Positions 17,621 to 27,726 of a stretch of DNA of 64,000 nt are shown piece by piece. The DNA is from Echinicola strongylocentroti (GTDB taxonomy: Bacteria; Bacteroidota; Bacteroidia; Cytophagales; Cyclobacteriaceae): NCBI RefSeq assembly GCF_003260975.1, contig NZ_CP030041.1, forward strand, positions 5,707,501 to 5,771,500, in the 5' to 3' direction. The notes below the pieces were generated by a model. That model was not told the DNA's origin. It saw nothing but the letters and a program-made list of their open reading frames with translations, and made no database searches. The position numbers were made by a program, and so were the translations under genes. The first letter of the stretch is position 1. Each line of letters begins with the position of its first letter.

Positions 17621-18676
17621 ATGGTTCGAGAAATAGCACAAAAGACACAGCAGTTTAGTTTCAAAAAGTCCATCACAGGCATGTTACTGGTTTTACTGGT
17701 CGGCGGTTGTTCTTCAGGTAGTGACACCAAATCAGCAGGTCACATAGAGGAAACGACCGAAGGGCCAGAAACGATCAGCTTTTCCTATTCAGAAGTCTCT
17801 GGTGTGGGGAAAGATGACGTTTACAACAGAAGGGATCCAAGCGATGTGATCAAGGTAGGGGACAAGTATTATGTGTGGTATACCCGTATGGATAGCCCTA
17901 TTAGATCGGGATATTGGGGCACCATCTGGTATGCTACTTCGGAAGATGAAGGCCGGACTTGGGAGGAGCAAGGTATGGCACTCGGCCTTGGTGGTGAGGG
18001 AGCTTTTGATAGCCACTCTGTATTTACGCCCAATATACTTGCCCATGAAGGAAAATATTATCTCTACTATACAGGAGTAAAACCTACACCTGGCAATCCC
18101 AACAAAGAATTTGAAAATAACTCGGAGAATGATGTTACGGCGCTGGGCGTAGCGGTGGCCGATAGCCCTGATGGGCCATTTACCAGAGTTAATGACCAGC
18201 CCATTTTAGAAGTAAGTAAAGAGGCCGAAGATTTTGACAGCTATCGCATTGACGATGCGAGTATGCTGGTCAAGGATGGTAAAATCTGGATGTACTACAA
18301 AGGCCGTTGTTTTGCAGATGGTAAGGAGGGACCAAGACGTACAAAAATGGGGGTGGCCATGGCCGATCATCCAACAGGCCCTTTTGAGAAGCACCACGAG
18401 CCTATTTTGGATGAAAGCCATGAGGTGCTGATATGGCTAGAAGATGGAGGAGTGGCTTCTTTAGCATCCATCAGTGCGTCCATTTACATGGCACCCGATG
18501 GGCTGCACTTTTCTAATTTGTACAGCAACTTGGAAAACATCCCTAAGGCACCAGGGCTATACCGTCCCCACTTAGAAGAGGGTAATTCATCAGAGGAAAT
18601 CCCTGGATGGGGTATCGGAATGATCCAAGGTAATGAAGAAGCTTATTTGCTTCGATATGAGATACATAGAGACTAA
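17621..18676 (+). CDS. GH117-like glycoside hydrolase, lipoprotein
   Basis: A 351-residue predicted lipoprotein; the signal ends in LLVGGC (Cys30) followed by a Ser/Gly linker, so it is probably anchored facing the periplasm or cell surface. The propeller motifs parallel those of the gene at 13400: NRRDPSDVIKVGDKYYVWYTR, GTIWYATSEDEGRTW, FDSYRIDDASMLVKDGKIWMYYKG and SHEVLIW, with the His-Glu pair at 267-268. Differences from the paralogue, notably lipidation, suggest different location or substrate specificity. It follows the first GH116 after 177 bp and precedes three tandem sulfatases, so desulfation and cleavage may be coupled. Confidence 0.8.
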   Translation: MVREIAQKTQQFSFKKSITGMLLVLLVGGCSSGSDTKSAGHIEETTEGPETISFSYSEVSGVGKDDVYNRRDPSDVIKVGDKYYVWYTRMDSPIRSGYWGTIWYATSEDEGRTWEEQGMALGLGGEGAFDSHSVFTPNILAHEGKYYLYYTGVKPTPGNPNKEFENNSENDVTALGVAVADSPDGPFTRVNDQPILEVSKEAEDFDSYRIDDASMLVKDGKIWMYYKGRCFADGKEGPRRTKMGVAMADHPTGPFEKHHEPILDESHEVLIWLEDGGVASLASISASIYMAPDGLHFSNLYSNLENIPKAPGLYRPHLEEGNSSEEIPGWGIGMIQGNEEAYLLRYEIHRD

Positions 18677-18713
18677 GGAGGCGAATCAGCATTCATGAAA
18701 TAACTATAAACCA

Positions 18714-20306
18714 ATGAGAATAATACCAAGGAAATACCCCATAGGACTCGCTGCACGCGTAAAATGCAGCCTTAATGATGTCATTGTGGCATTACTTTCC
18801 TTGGTCATCGTCAGTTGTGGGCAAGTCCATGAAACCGAAAATGGTGCTCTTCCCAATATCATTTTGATCAATGTAGATGATCTGGGATATGGCGATCTCA
18901 GCTGCTATGGAGCCACAAAGGTGAACACACCTCATATTGATAGGTTGGCCAGTGAGGGAATGAAATTTACGGATGCACATTCTGCATCAGCAGTTTGTAC
19001 CCCTTCACGGTATGCGATATTGACGGGAAAATATCCATTTAAGGAAGGACTTTGGGGACCATTGAGATTGAATCAAAAGCTAATTGTGGATACGACCCAA
19101 ATCACCATTGCCCGTCTTCTGAAAAATAAAGCGTATCAAACGGCCTACTTTGGTAAGTGGCATTTGGGGTTTGGAAACGAAACTCCTACGGACTGGAATG
19201 CCCCTTTGGTGCCTGGTCCTTTGCAGCTTGGCTTTGATTATTACTATGGGATTCCCTTTGTCAATAGTGGCCCTCCGTATGTTTTTGTGGAAAATGACAG
19301 GGTAGTAGGGTTGGATGCGGATGATCCCATTGTTTTTGGAGGCAAGCCTGCAAGCAAAACTCCTGTCTATCCCCATAAGAGGGAAAACCTGTTTGCTGGC
19401 GGAGCCAAAGCACACGCATTGTATAAGGATAATGAAATGGGGAAAGTACTGGCTGAGAAATCAGTTGAATGGATTCGGAAGGATAGGGACAGCCCATTCT
19501 TTTTATACCTCATTCCGACACATATCCATCATCCCTTTACGCCCGCATCGAAGTTTGAGGGGAGCAGCCAAGCTGGGATTTACGGTGATTTTATCCATGA
19601 GCTGGATTGGATGGTAGGGGAGATGGTGGCGGCAGTGGAAGAGATGGGGATGACCGATAATACCTTAATCATCCTTACCAGCAATAACGGCGGGATGCTC
19701 AGTGTCGCAGGGCAGGAGGCTTGGAAGCTTGGGCATCATAATAATGGCGAGTTATTGGGATTTAAGTACGATGCTTGGGAAGGAGGCCATCGCATACCCT
19801 TGATTGCCAAATGGCCTGCTAAAATCCAGAAAGGGGTGGTGTCAGAGGCATTGGTTGGCAATCTCGATTACCTGGCCACCTTTGCGGAAATTATCGGCGA
19901 AGACTTGGAGGGTGAAGCGGCCAAGGACAGCTTTAGTTTTCTGAGTTCATTGTTGGGCAGTGAAGATAGGCAGGTCCGGAAAGAACTTGTTTTGGCTCCT
20001 AGGCATGAAAGCCATCTTGCTCTACGCCAAGGGAAGTGGCTGTTTATCGATGCCCAAGGCAGTGGTGGGTTTACTAGTGAAGACATTGGTTCACAGACGC
20101 TTGGTGGCGCCGCAGCGCATGTCTTTACCAAACACATCAATAGTGATATTGAAGATGGCAAGTATAAAGCTTCTGCGCCTCCTGCACAGCTGTATGACCT
20201 TGACTCTGACTTATCGCAAACAACTAATTTGTATAACCAATTTCCTGAAATAAGGGATCAGATGAGAGCTAGACTGAACGAATTGCGAGGTCAAGATGAA
20301 CAGTAG
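18714..20306 (+). CDS. S1-family sulfatase (first of a tandem trio) with altered metal-site Asp
   Basis: A 530-residue arylsulfatase-type enzyme, probably a lipoprotein (VIVSC, Cys35). It has the first metal pair Asp55-Asp56 in NVDDLGYGD, and Cys95 in CTPSRYAILTG, the residue converted to formylglycine. GKWHLG is at 147-152. A C-terminal subdomain contains IHELDWMVGEM and WEGGHRIP. The second metal motif reads TSNNGG, with Asn324 where the sister genes at 20391 and 21968 have Asp (TSDNGG). Sulfatases of this type hydrolyse sugar sulfate esters. The substrate and S1 subfamily cannot be fixed by eye. It precedes the sister gene by 84 bp. Confidence 0.95.
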   Translation: MRIIPRKYPIGLAARVKCSLNDVIVALLSLVIVSCGQVHETENGALPNIILINVDDLGYGDLSCYGATKVNTPHIDRLASEGMKFTDAHSASAVCTPSRYAILTGKYPFKEGLWGPLRLNQKLIVDTTQITIARLLKNKAYQTAYFGKWHLGFGNETPTDWNAPLVPGPLQLGFDYYYGIPFVNSGPPYVFVENDRVVGLDADDPIVFGGKPASKTPVYPHKRENLFAGGAKAHALYKDNEMGKVLAEKSVEWIRKDRDSPFFLYLIPTHIHHPFTPASKFEGSSQAGIYGDFIHELDWMVGEMVAAVEEMGMTDNTLIILTSNNGGMLSVAGQEAWKLGHHNNGELLGFKYDAWEGGHRIPLIAKWPAKIQKGVVSEALVGNLDYLATFAEIIGEDLEGEAAKDSFSFLSSLLGSEDRQVRKELVLAPRHESHLALRQGKWLFIDAQGSGGFTSEDIGSQTLGGAAAHVFTKHINSDIEDGKYKASAPPAQLYDLDSDLSQTTNLYNQFPEIRDQMRARLNELRGQDEQ

Positions 20307-20390
20307 GGCTCAGCGGTACCCCTTGTGGATGGGGCGAGGATTAAGAAAGTGCCAGTGAGCAGTAGCAATGATGACAAAAATACGATAAAG

Positions 20391-21971
20391 ATGATACTGA
20401 AGACCAATACACTATTGTTTTTAGGGGCATTGATCATGCTGACTTCTTGTGGAAGCGGTGATCAACAATCCTCAGAGGAGGAAAAATCGGCTCCTCCGAA
20501 TGTTATTCTCATCTATGCCGACGACTTGGGATATGGGGATCTCAGCTGTCAGGGAGCCACCAAGGTACATACCCCAAACATTGACAAATTAGCTGCTGAA
20601 GGCAGGAGGTTTACAGATGCTCATTCGGTATCGGCGGTATGCACGCCATCGAGGTATGCACTGCTTACGGGGGAGTATCCCATTCGAGCGGACAGTTGGG
20701 GGCCGTTGAGTCCATTGTCAAACTTGATTATCGATACCACTACGACGACAGTAGGCAAGGTCTTTCAGAACAAGGGATATGCAACCGCCTGTCTGGGAAA
20801 ATGGCATTTGGGCTTTGGAAACGGACAGAACGATTGGCAAATGCCCCTCGCTCCGGGACCTAATGAGGTAGGGTTTGATTATTACTGGGGTGTGCCGCTG
20901 GTAAATAGTGGCAGTCCATTTGTATATGTAGAAAACAAGACCGTGGTAGGGCATGATCCTGATGATCCGTTGGTTTATTTGGGTAGGGATAACGAGCAGA
21001 ATCTTACCCCGTCACCCACACCAACTTTTCCGAAAGAGGCTTCTGTTAAAAGCCCAAATAGATTTGCGGGTGCTCTCAAGGCCCATCAGATATATGATGA
21101 TGAAAAGACAGGTACCTATCTCACCCAAAAAGCTGTCAGCTGGATTGGTGAGCACAAAGAGGATCCCTTCTTTCTCTATTTTGCCACGACCAATATCCAT
21201 CATCCCTTCACCCCAGCCCCCCAATTTAAGGGAACGAGTCAAGCGGGGCTTTATGGAGACTATATCCATGAGTTGGACTGGATGGTAGGCGAGATCATGC
21301 AGTCGTTGGAAGAACATGGATTGGCAGAAAATACCATGGTCATTTTTACGAGTGACAATGGAGGCATGCTGAATTTAGGTGGACGCATAGCCGTGGAGCA
21401 AGGTCATAAGATCAATGGAGATTTGCTGGGCTTTAAGTTTGGTGTGTGGGAAGGAGGTCACCGAGTGCCATTTATTGTAAAATGGCCGGGACAAGTACCC
21501 AGCGGTACTGTGTCTGACCAACTCATTTCTAATGTGGACATGCTAGCCACTTTTGCTGCGCTTACCGGACAAGGTATTTCCGAAGATAATAAAGACAGTG
21601 AAAATGTATTGCCTGCATTATTGGGAGAGGAAGGAGGACGCAATGAATTGGTTTTGGCTCCACGACATTCCAAAAACCTGTCGTTGAGAAAAGGCAAATG
21701 GATGTATATCCCTTCACAGGGGAGCGGGGGATTTGGCGGCTCCAAGCCTGAGCACCATGCTTGGGGAGGGTATCCTGCGGCAGCGTTTGTCGGTAGCCAA
21801 AACAGCGATATGGAAAATGGAAAACGTAAAGCTGATGCTCCACCAGCACAGCTATATGATATGGCCAATGACCCCAATCAAACCCAAAATGTTTATCACG
21901 AGTATCCTGAAGTGGTCACTGCTATGGATACCCGACTAGTAGAATTGAAGAAAAGCATAACCGAGAAATGA
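20391..21971 (+). CDS. S1-family sulfatase lipoprotein (second of tandem trio)
   Basis: A 526-residue lipoprotein sulfatase. The ATG at 20391 gives a clean lipoprotein signal (LLFLGALIMLTSC, Cys20); a GTG 22 codons upstream is less likely. It has metal residues Asp44-Asp45 (YADDLGYGD), the formylglycine precursor Cys84 (CTPSRYALLTG), GKWHLG, IHHPFTPAPQFKGTSQAGLYGDY and TSDNGG. It is very close in motif layout to the genes at 18714 and 21968, including the shared IHELDW helix and WEGGHR loop, so the three look like products of tandem duplication with possible divergence in substrate position. The stop overlaps the next start as ATGA, indicating translational coupling. Confidence 0.96.
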   Translation: MILKTNTLLFLGALIMLTSCGSGDQQSSEEEKSAPPNVILIYADDLGYGDLSCQGATKVHTPNIDKLAAEGRRFTDAHSVSAVCTPSRYALLTGEYPIRADSWGPLSPLSNLIIDTTTTTVGKVFQNKGYATACLGKWHLGFGNGQNDWQMPLAPGPNEVGFDYYWGVPLVNSGSPFVYVENKTVVGHDPDDPLVYLGRDNEQNLTPSPTPTFPKEASVKSPNRFAGALKAHQIYDDEKTGTYLTQKAVSWIGEHKEDPFFLYFATTNIHHPFTPAPQFKGTSQAGLYGDYIHELDWMVGEIMQSLEEHGLAENTMVIFTSDNGGMLNLGGRIAVEQGHKINGDLLGFKFGVWEGGHRVPFIVKWPGQVPSGTVSDQLISNVDMLATFAALTGQGISEDNKDSENVLPALLGEEGGRNELVLAPRHSKNLSLRKGKWMYIPSQGSGGFGGSKPEHHAWGGYPAAAFVGSQNSDMENGKRKADAPPAQLYDMANDPNQTQNVYHEYPEVVTAMDTRLVELKKSITEK

Positions 21972-23623
21972 TGAGTAAAGCCATAACAGCCGTGTCAAGA
22001 AGACTCACACCATTTATTTTCTTATTGGGAGTAAGTATGAGTGGTTTTTCACAGGCTAGCCATAAGGAAGCATCACAAAAGCCTCCCAATATCATTCTGA
22101 TCAATGCCGATGACTTAGGCTACGGGGATGTGGGGTGCTATGGCGCGACGATGGTGCAGACACCGAATATCGATCGACTGGCGAGAGAAGGGCGTCGGTT
22201 TACAGATGCACATACAGCCTCTGCGGTATGTTCTCCCTCTCGGTATGGGTTGATGACGGGACAATACCCCTTGCGAAGGAATTTTTGGGGGCCTATTCCC
22301 GGGGTTACGGAAGGGCTGACCATAGATAAAGATAGCCAGACATTGGCCAGCACCCTTAAGAAGTCCGGTTATGCGACGGCTTGCGTGGGCAAATGGCACT
22401 TGGGTTTTGGAGAAGAGGCTCCCAATTGGAACGGAGAGCTAACCCCGGGGCCTTTGGAACTTGGCTTTGACTATTATTTCGGGATTCCCACCGTAAACAG
22501 CGGCCCGCCATTTGTCTATGTAGAGAATCATCATGTCGTGGGATACGATCCTCAAGACCCCTTTGTGATGAAAACCGAAGCAGCTACACAAAAATGGCCT
22601 GCCAAAAGTGGCTATAACCAAATAGGGGGAGCCCAAAAAGCCCATCTCCTGTATGAAGACGAGAAGGTGGGCACCACACTCAAAAACAAGGCGGTAGCAT
22701 GGATGGAAAGCAGGGCCCAAAAACAAGATGATCGGCCTTTTTTCCTGTATTTGGCCACTACCAATATACACCATCCTTTTACTCCAGCGCCACAATTCAA
22801 GGGAACGAGCCAAGCAGGTCGCTACGGGGGTTTTATTCATGAATTGGATTGGATAGTTGGAGAAATTGTGAAGACCGTGGAAGCAATGGGTGAGGAAGAG
22901 AATACTTTGGTGATTTTTACCAGCGATAATGGAGGGATGTTAAACCATGGTGGACAAGATGCCTGGAAAGCAGGGCATAGGCTTAATGGGGATTTACTTG
23001 GATTTAAGTTTGGCGCTTGGGAAGGAGGTCATCGGGTGCCTTTTATCGCTAAATGGCCCGGTAAGGTGCCTGCCAATAGTACATCCGATCATTTGCTGAG
23101 CCAAGTGGATCTATTGGCGACCTTTGCGGCCATTACCAATCAGCCCTTGAACGAAGAGGAGGAACACGACAGTATCGATCAGTTAGCCGAACTGACTGGT
23201 GAGGCTGACACTCCCCAACGGGAAATGTTGGTTATTTCCCCGAACAGTCCGGAGCATTTGGTGATCAGAAAAGGGGATTGGGTCTATATTCCCGCTCAGG
23301 ATGCAGGAGGATTTCAGGGAAAGAAAGTGGGAGACCACACCTTGGGAGGTGCGGCGGCATTTGCCCTTACAGGACAAAAAAACAGTGATGTAAGCGGGCA
23401 CAAAATCCGAACTGATGCCCCAAAGGACCAATTGTATAACCTGAAAGAAGACCTGTCCCAAACCGAAAATGTCGTGATGGAAAACCCAGCAATAAGCAAT
23501 GAGCTCAGGCAACTATTGGCCACATATAGGAATATGATAGGTCCTTATCCGAAGCTGGGGTGGATTAATATTGATGCCGTAGCCGCCCGTGAAAAAAGAC
23601 AACAAGAAGCCCAAAAACCATGA
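21968..23623 (+). CDS. S1-family sulfatase (third of tandem trio)
   Basis: A 551-residue secreted sulfatase with a signal peptide ending near GFSQA (residue 30). Motifs: NADDLGYGD (Asp48-Asp49), Cys88 in CSPSRYGLMTG, GKWHLGFGEEAP, TSDNGG and WEGGHRVP. The C-terminus is longer than in its two sisters and ends in a charged tail (EKRQQEAQKP). Unlike the sisters it has no lipobox, so it is likely periplasmic. It overlaps the genes on both sides by 4 bp (ATGA), placing it firmly inside one operon. The substrate is not readable; context suggests exo-acting removal of sulfate from oligosaccharides. Confidence 0.96.
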   Translation: MMSKAITAVSRRLTPFIFLLGVSMSGFSQASHKEASQKPPNIILINADDLGYGDVGCYGATMVQTPNIDRLAREGRRFTDAHTASAVCSPSRYGLMTGQYPLRRNFWGPIPGVTEGLTIDKDSQTLASTLKKSGYATACVGKWHLGFGEEAPNWNGELTPGPLELGFDYYFGIPTVNSGPPFVYVENHHVVGYDPQDPFVMKTEAATQKWPAKSGYNQIGGAQKAHLLYEDEKVGTTLKNKAVAWMESRAQKQDDRPFFLYLATTNIHHPFTPAPQFKGTSQAGRYGGFIHELDWIVGEIVKTVEAMGEEENTLVIFTSDNGGMLNHGGQDAWKAGHRLNGDLLGFKFGAWEGGHRVPFIAKWPGKVPANSTSDHLLSQVDLLATFAAITNQPLNEEEEHDSIDQLAELTGEADTPQREMLVISPNSPEHLVIRKGDWVYIPAQDAGGFQGKKVGDHTLGGAAAFALTGQKNSDVSGHKIRTDAPKDQLYNLKEDLSQTENVVMENPAISNELRQLLATYRNMIGPYPKLGWINIDAVAAREKRQQEAQKP

Positions 23624-25083
23624 TATTCCTAAAACTTTCTCCGTCCTTTTGGATGGTATCTTTTACACTCTTTGTTGGGATAATAAGTAGTGGCCACGGC
23701 CAAGAAGTAGCCCCTTCTGGATCAGGTGGAGAAACTTACTACGAACGCCCCAATTTGGTCATTATCTTTACTGATGATCAGGGGTATGGGGACCTCAGCT
23801 GTTTTGGAGGTGAGCATGTGTTTACGCCAAACATCGACCAAATGGCCAAGGAAGGCGCCCGGCTCACCAGCTTTTATGTGGCCGCACCACTTTGTAGCCC
23901 CTCACGGGCAGCACTCATGACCGGGTCGTACCCCAGAAGGGTAGGCATGGAACCTTCTTCCAGTTTGGCAATTGACCTGCCCAATGTCCCTCCCGGAAAG
24001 AGGTTTCCTGTTTGCTTGGCAGGAGATGGCAATGGGCTAAACCCTGATGAAATTACCCTAGCTGAAATAGCCCGTTCTGCGGGATACAGAACAGGGATTT
24101 TTGGAAAATGGCACCTTGGGGACCAGCCTGAATTTCTACCTACTAGACAAGGGTTCGAGGAGTTTTTTGGCCTGCCTTATAGTCATGACATTACCCCGAG
24201 GCATCCTCGCCAAGAATATTTTCAATTTCCTCCGCTACCTCTCCTTGATGGCGAAGAGGTGATCGAACTCGACCCCGATGATAATTACCTGACCCGTAGG
24301 GTCACCGAAAGGGCTGTTAAGTTTATTAAAGACCATAAGGAGGAGCCTTTCTTTCTGTACGTTCCTCATCCTATTCCACATGGGCCTTTGGCAGCCTCTG
24401 CCGAAATTAAAGAAGAATATGCTAAGGTATTGGCTGATGGAAATACAGCCTCGCCCAATATTTATTCTACGGCCATTTATGAAATAGACTGGTCAGTAGG
24501 AGAGATTCTTTCCACACTAAAGGAACAGGGAATCGACGAAAACACGATCGTATTATTTACCAGTGACAATGGAGCCTCTAGGCGTGGGTCTACCAAGCCG
24601 CTGTCAGGATATAAGGGGCAGACCTTGGAGGGAGGTATGCGTATGCCCACCGTGATTAGGTGGCCAAAAGAAATCGAACCCGGCAGCGACAGTGACGAAC
24701 TGCTCACAGCAATGGACCTGCTACCGACCTTTGCCAACCTTATAGGTGCCAAGGTGCCCAATGATCGTATTATTGATGGCAAAGACATCTTACCCGTACT
24801 CACAGAAGGAGCAAAAAGCCCCCATGAATATTTCTTCTACTCCCACTGGGGGACGTTGGAAGCGGTAAGGTGGAAGGATTGGAAACTTCGCATCATCGAG
24901 GGAAAAGAAGCACTCTATAACCTTAAATCGGACATTGCCGAAAAGAAAAACCTCGCCTCCCAAGAGCCTGAAATAGTGGCACAGTTGAAAAAGGCCATGG
25001 TGGCATTTGAAGAAGATATAAAGAAAAATTCCCGGCCGGCAGGGCACGTGGAAGACCCGGAAATATTGACCATAAATAAGTAA
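23620..25083 (+). CDS. S1-family sulfatase, paired with GH116 genes
   Basis: A 487-residue secreted sulfatase. After the signal (ending near SSGHGQ) come FTDDQGYGD (Asp52-Asp53), formylglycine Cys92 in CSPSRAALMTGSYPRR, GKWHLGDQPEFLPTRQGF, LPYSHDI and TSDNGA. It belongs to a different sub-group from the trio upstream and is most like the sulfatase at 30282: both share the EFLPTRQGF...FFGLPYSHDI block and a VIDGKDI segment. These two sulfatases bracket the two tandem GH116 genes, so they probably act on the same sugar that GH116 releases. The start overlaps the previous stop by ATGA. Confidence 0.96.
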   Translation: MIFLKLSPSFWMVSFTLFVGIISSGHGQEVAPSGSGGETYYERPNLVIIFTDDQGYGDLSCFGGEHVFTPNIDQMAKEGARLTSFYVAAPLCSPSRAALMTGSYPRRVGMEPSSSLAIDLPNVPPGKRFPVCLAGDGNGLNPDEITLAEIARSAGYRTGIFGKWHLGDQPEFLPTRQGFEEFFGLPYSHDITPRHPRQEYFQFPPLPLLDGEEVIELDPDDNYLTRRVTERAVKFIKDHKEEPFFLYVPHPIPHGPLAASAEIKEEYAKVLADGNTASPNIYSTAIYEIDWSVGEILSTLKEQGIDENTIVLFTSDNGASRRGSTKPLSGYKGQTLEGGMRMPTVIRWPKEIEPGSDSDELLTAMDLLPTFANLIGAKVPNDRIIDGKDILPVLTEGAKSPHEYFFYSHWGTLEAVRWKDWKLRIIEGKEALYNLKSDIAEKKNLASQEPEIVAQLKKAMVAFEEDIKKNSRPAGHVEDPEILTINK

Positions 25084-25099
25084 AAGACATAAAATAACC

Positions 25100-27721
25100 A
25101 TGAAAAAACTTCAAATAACCGGTAAGGACAATAGTTACCCAAGAGTCGCTGTATGTTCGCTGATCATGCTGCTCTCACAGGTGATGTCGTTATATGCACA
25201 ATCTGAAAGTAGCAATTGGCCTGTGCTGAAAACCTATGACCAGGAGCATATCCAGAAAATAGCCATGCCAGTAGGCGGCATTGGCACGGGGACGGTTTCC
25301 TTGACAGGTAGAGGGTCGTTAGAGGATTGGGAGATCATGAACCGTCCGTCAAAGGGATTTAATCCTACCTTGGAAAACCGGGGCCCTGTAAAACAAAAAG
25401 GGCCGTTTTTTGCCATTTATATGGAAGATGGAGAGGGGAAAAAGCAGACCCGATTGCTGGAAGGCCCCCCAGATCCAGGGCATTTTGAAGGACCATGGGG
25501 AGCTACTTCAAACCATCATGGCCTGCCCCGATTCAGCAATGCAAGCTTTAAAACGGCCTATCCTTTTGGTCAGGTTTTTTTGAGCGATGAACATCTTCCC
25601 GTTGATGTGGTCGTTGGGGCATTCAATCCGCTTATTCCCGGGAATATTGATGACAGCAGTATCCCGATGGTTGTGCTGAACTATACCGTCAAAAATACCA
25701 CCGATAAAGAAATTACCGTCTCTCTTGGCGGCACGATTCAGAACTTTATAGGCTACGATGGCCAGCGAGGTGAAGCAAAAGATAATGTGAATGTTTATAG
25801 AGAGGATGAAGGCATCAAGGGTATTCACTATACCACCAATGGCGTGGATCCTGACAGTGAGCAATGGGGGACGATGAGTTTTGTTTCTTTAAATGAAGGA
25901 CAGACAACTTATCGTACCGCTTGGGAAAAGATGGAGAGCCGATGGGATAAAAAAAGGTTGGACTACTGGGATGATTTTTCGGAAGACGGTGTGTTGGAAA
26001 AAAGGGAGAACGATGCTGCCAATGCTCCTTTGGGGTCCATGGCCATAAAAACCACCCTCCAGGCAGGGGAGGAAAAGGATTTTCGATTTCTGATCAGTTG
26101 GCATTTTCCCAATAGGCAGACTTGGGATAAGCCGGGCTTTCAAAAGTACATTAAGGCCACTGTAGGGAATTATTACACGACAAAGTACACTGATTCTTGG
26201 GATGTAATTACCCAGACCCTACCACGACTAGAGGAGTTGGAGGACAAGACCAAGATGTTTGTAAATGCGCTGATTGAAAGTGATATTCCCACAGAAATAA
26301 AGGAATCTTCGCTGTTTAATTTGGCACATCTCCGTACCCAGCTGGCCTTTCGTATTGAGAGCGGGCATTTTTTAGGATGGGAAGGGCTGTTTAATAATCA
26401 CGGTTCTTGTTTTGGTTCATGCACCCATGTTTGGAACTATGAGCAGACCACCGCATTTCTTTTTGGTGAACTGGCCAAAACCATGCGGGACGTTGAATAT
26501 GGCTATGCTACCGATGATGATGGCCTTATGAGTTTTAGGGCTTATCTGCCGCTGGACTCAGCCCAAGTTTGGGGAAAAGCTGCTGCAGATGGACAGATGG
26601 GCAGCATTATGCAGTTCTACCGTGAATGGCAGTTGTCCGGGGATGATGAATTCCTCAAGCAGCATTGGCCAATGGTAAAGAAATCCTTGGAGTTTTGTTG
26701 GATTCCAGGTGGCTGGGATGCCAATAAGGACGGTGTGATGGAAGGTTCTCAGCATAATACAATGGACGTAGAATATTTTGGTCCCAATCCCCAAATGGGA
26801 TTTTGGTACTTGGGGGCACTGAAGGCCTCAGCCGAAATCGCAAGTTACTTGGGAGAAAAGGAGTTTGCATCGACCTGCAATGTGCTGTTCGAAAATGGAT
26901 CTGAGTGGATGGACCAGCACCTGTTTAATGGCGAATATTATGAACAGGATATTCAGCCTCCCATGACAGCGGACAATGTAGCGCCGGCGCTTATGGAAAT
27001 CACCACTGGCAAAGATGCCATTGACCTCACCTCACCGGATTTCCAATTGGGCAAGGGCGTTTTGGTAGATCAGCTGATAGGGCAGATGTTTGCCCACGTA
27101 GTAGGGCTTGGATATCTCGGCAAGGAGGAAAACATCAAGCAAACGCTGGAGTCCATAATGAAATATAACTATGTGGAAGAGATGAGTTCCCATGCCAATT
27201 TTCACCGCTCGTATGCCTTGGGAGATGAATCGGCGCTGGTGATGGCAGCCTATCCCGGAGAGAGACCCGAAAAGCCATTCCCGTATTTTACAGAGGTCAT
27301 GACGGGTTTTGAATATACGGCAGCAATAGGGATGTTGCAGGAAGGTCAGGTAGAAAATGGATTAAAATGCATAAGGAATATACGAGAACGCTACGATGGC
27401 AAAAAGAGAAGTCCTTTTAATGAAGCAGAAGCTGGACACCACTATGCCAGGAGTATGATTGCTTGGGCCGGTGTATTGGCCAGCGCTAAATTCCACTATT
27501 CTGCTGTAGACCGGTCCATGGCCTTTACCTCTACACCTGGCACGTACTTTTGGTCCAATGGCTACAGCTGGGGAACCTGTGAAGTGAAAAATGGCGAAGC
27601 TTTATTATCGGTGCTTTCAGGAAAGCTGGTACTGGACAGTTTTTCACTGGAAGGAACGGGCACTAAAGACCTTGGCGGTAGATCCATTCAATCATCAGAA
27701 ACAGTTACCATCAAACTATAA
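25100..27721 (+). CDS. GH116/DUF608 glycoside hydrolase (second of three)
   Basis: An 873-residue exported hydrolase with a signal peptide within the first 33 residues (LIMLLSQVMSLYAQ). The N-domain has IAMPVGGIGTGTVSLTGRGSLEDWEIM. The catalytic domain has CTHVWNYEQTTAFLFGEL, AADGQMGSIMQFYREWQLSGD, QHNTMDVEYFGPNPQMGFWYLGALKA (acid/base Asp556) and FPYFTEVMTGFEYTA. It is clearly the tandem duplicate of the gene at 27727, 5 bp away, and more distant from the one at 14804. The expected activity is on beta-linked glucosides or xylosides; which one cannot be read from the sequence. Confidence 0.88.
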   Translation: MKKLQITGKDNSYPRVAVCSLIMLLSQVMSLYAQSESSNWPVLKTYDQEHIQKIAMPVGGIGTGTVSLTGRGSLEDWEIMNRPSKGFNPTLENRGPVKQKGPFFAIYMEDGEGKKQTRLLEGPPDPGHFEGPWGATSNHHGLPRFSNASFKTAYPFGQVFLSDEHLPVDVVVGAFNPLIPGNIDDSSIPMVVLNYTVKNTTDKEITVSLGGTIQNFIGYDGQRGEAKDNVNVYREDEGIKGIHYTTNGVDPDSEQWGTMSFVSLNEGQTTYRTAWEKMESRWDKKRLDYWDDFSEDGVLEKRENDAANAPLGSMAIKTTLQAGEEKDFRFLISWHFPNRQTWDKPGFQKYIKATVGNYYTTKYTDSWDVITQTLPRLEELEDKTKMFVNALIESDIPTEIKESSLFNLAHLRTQLAFRIESGHFLGWEGLFNNHGSCFGSCTHVWNYEQTTAFLFGELAKTMRDVEYGYATDDDGLMSFRAYLPLDSAQVWGKAAADGQMGSIMQFYREWQLSGDDEFLKQHWPMVKKSLEFCWIPGGWDANKDGVMEGSQHNTMDVEYFGPNPQMGFWYLGALKASAEIASYLGEKEFASTCNVLFENGSEWMDQHLFNGEYYEQDIQPPMTADNVAPALMEITTGKDAIDLTSPDFQLGKGVLVDQLIGQMFAHVVGLGYLGKEENIKQTLESIMKYNYVEEMSSHANFHRSYALGDESALVMAAYPGERPEKPFPYFTEVMTGFEYTAAIGMLQEGQVENGLKCIRNIRERYDGKKRSPFNEAEAGHHYARSMIAWAGVLASAKFHYSAVDRSMAFTSTPGTYFWSNGYSWGTCEVKNGEALLSVLSGKLVLDSFSLEGTGTKDLGGRSIQSSETVTIKL

Positions 27722-27726
27722 GGACA

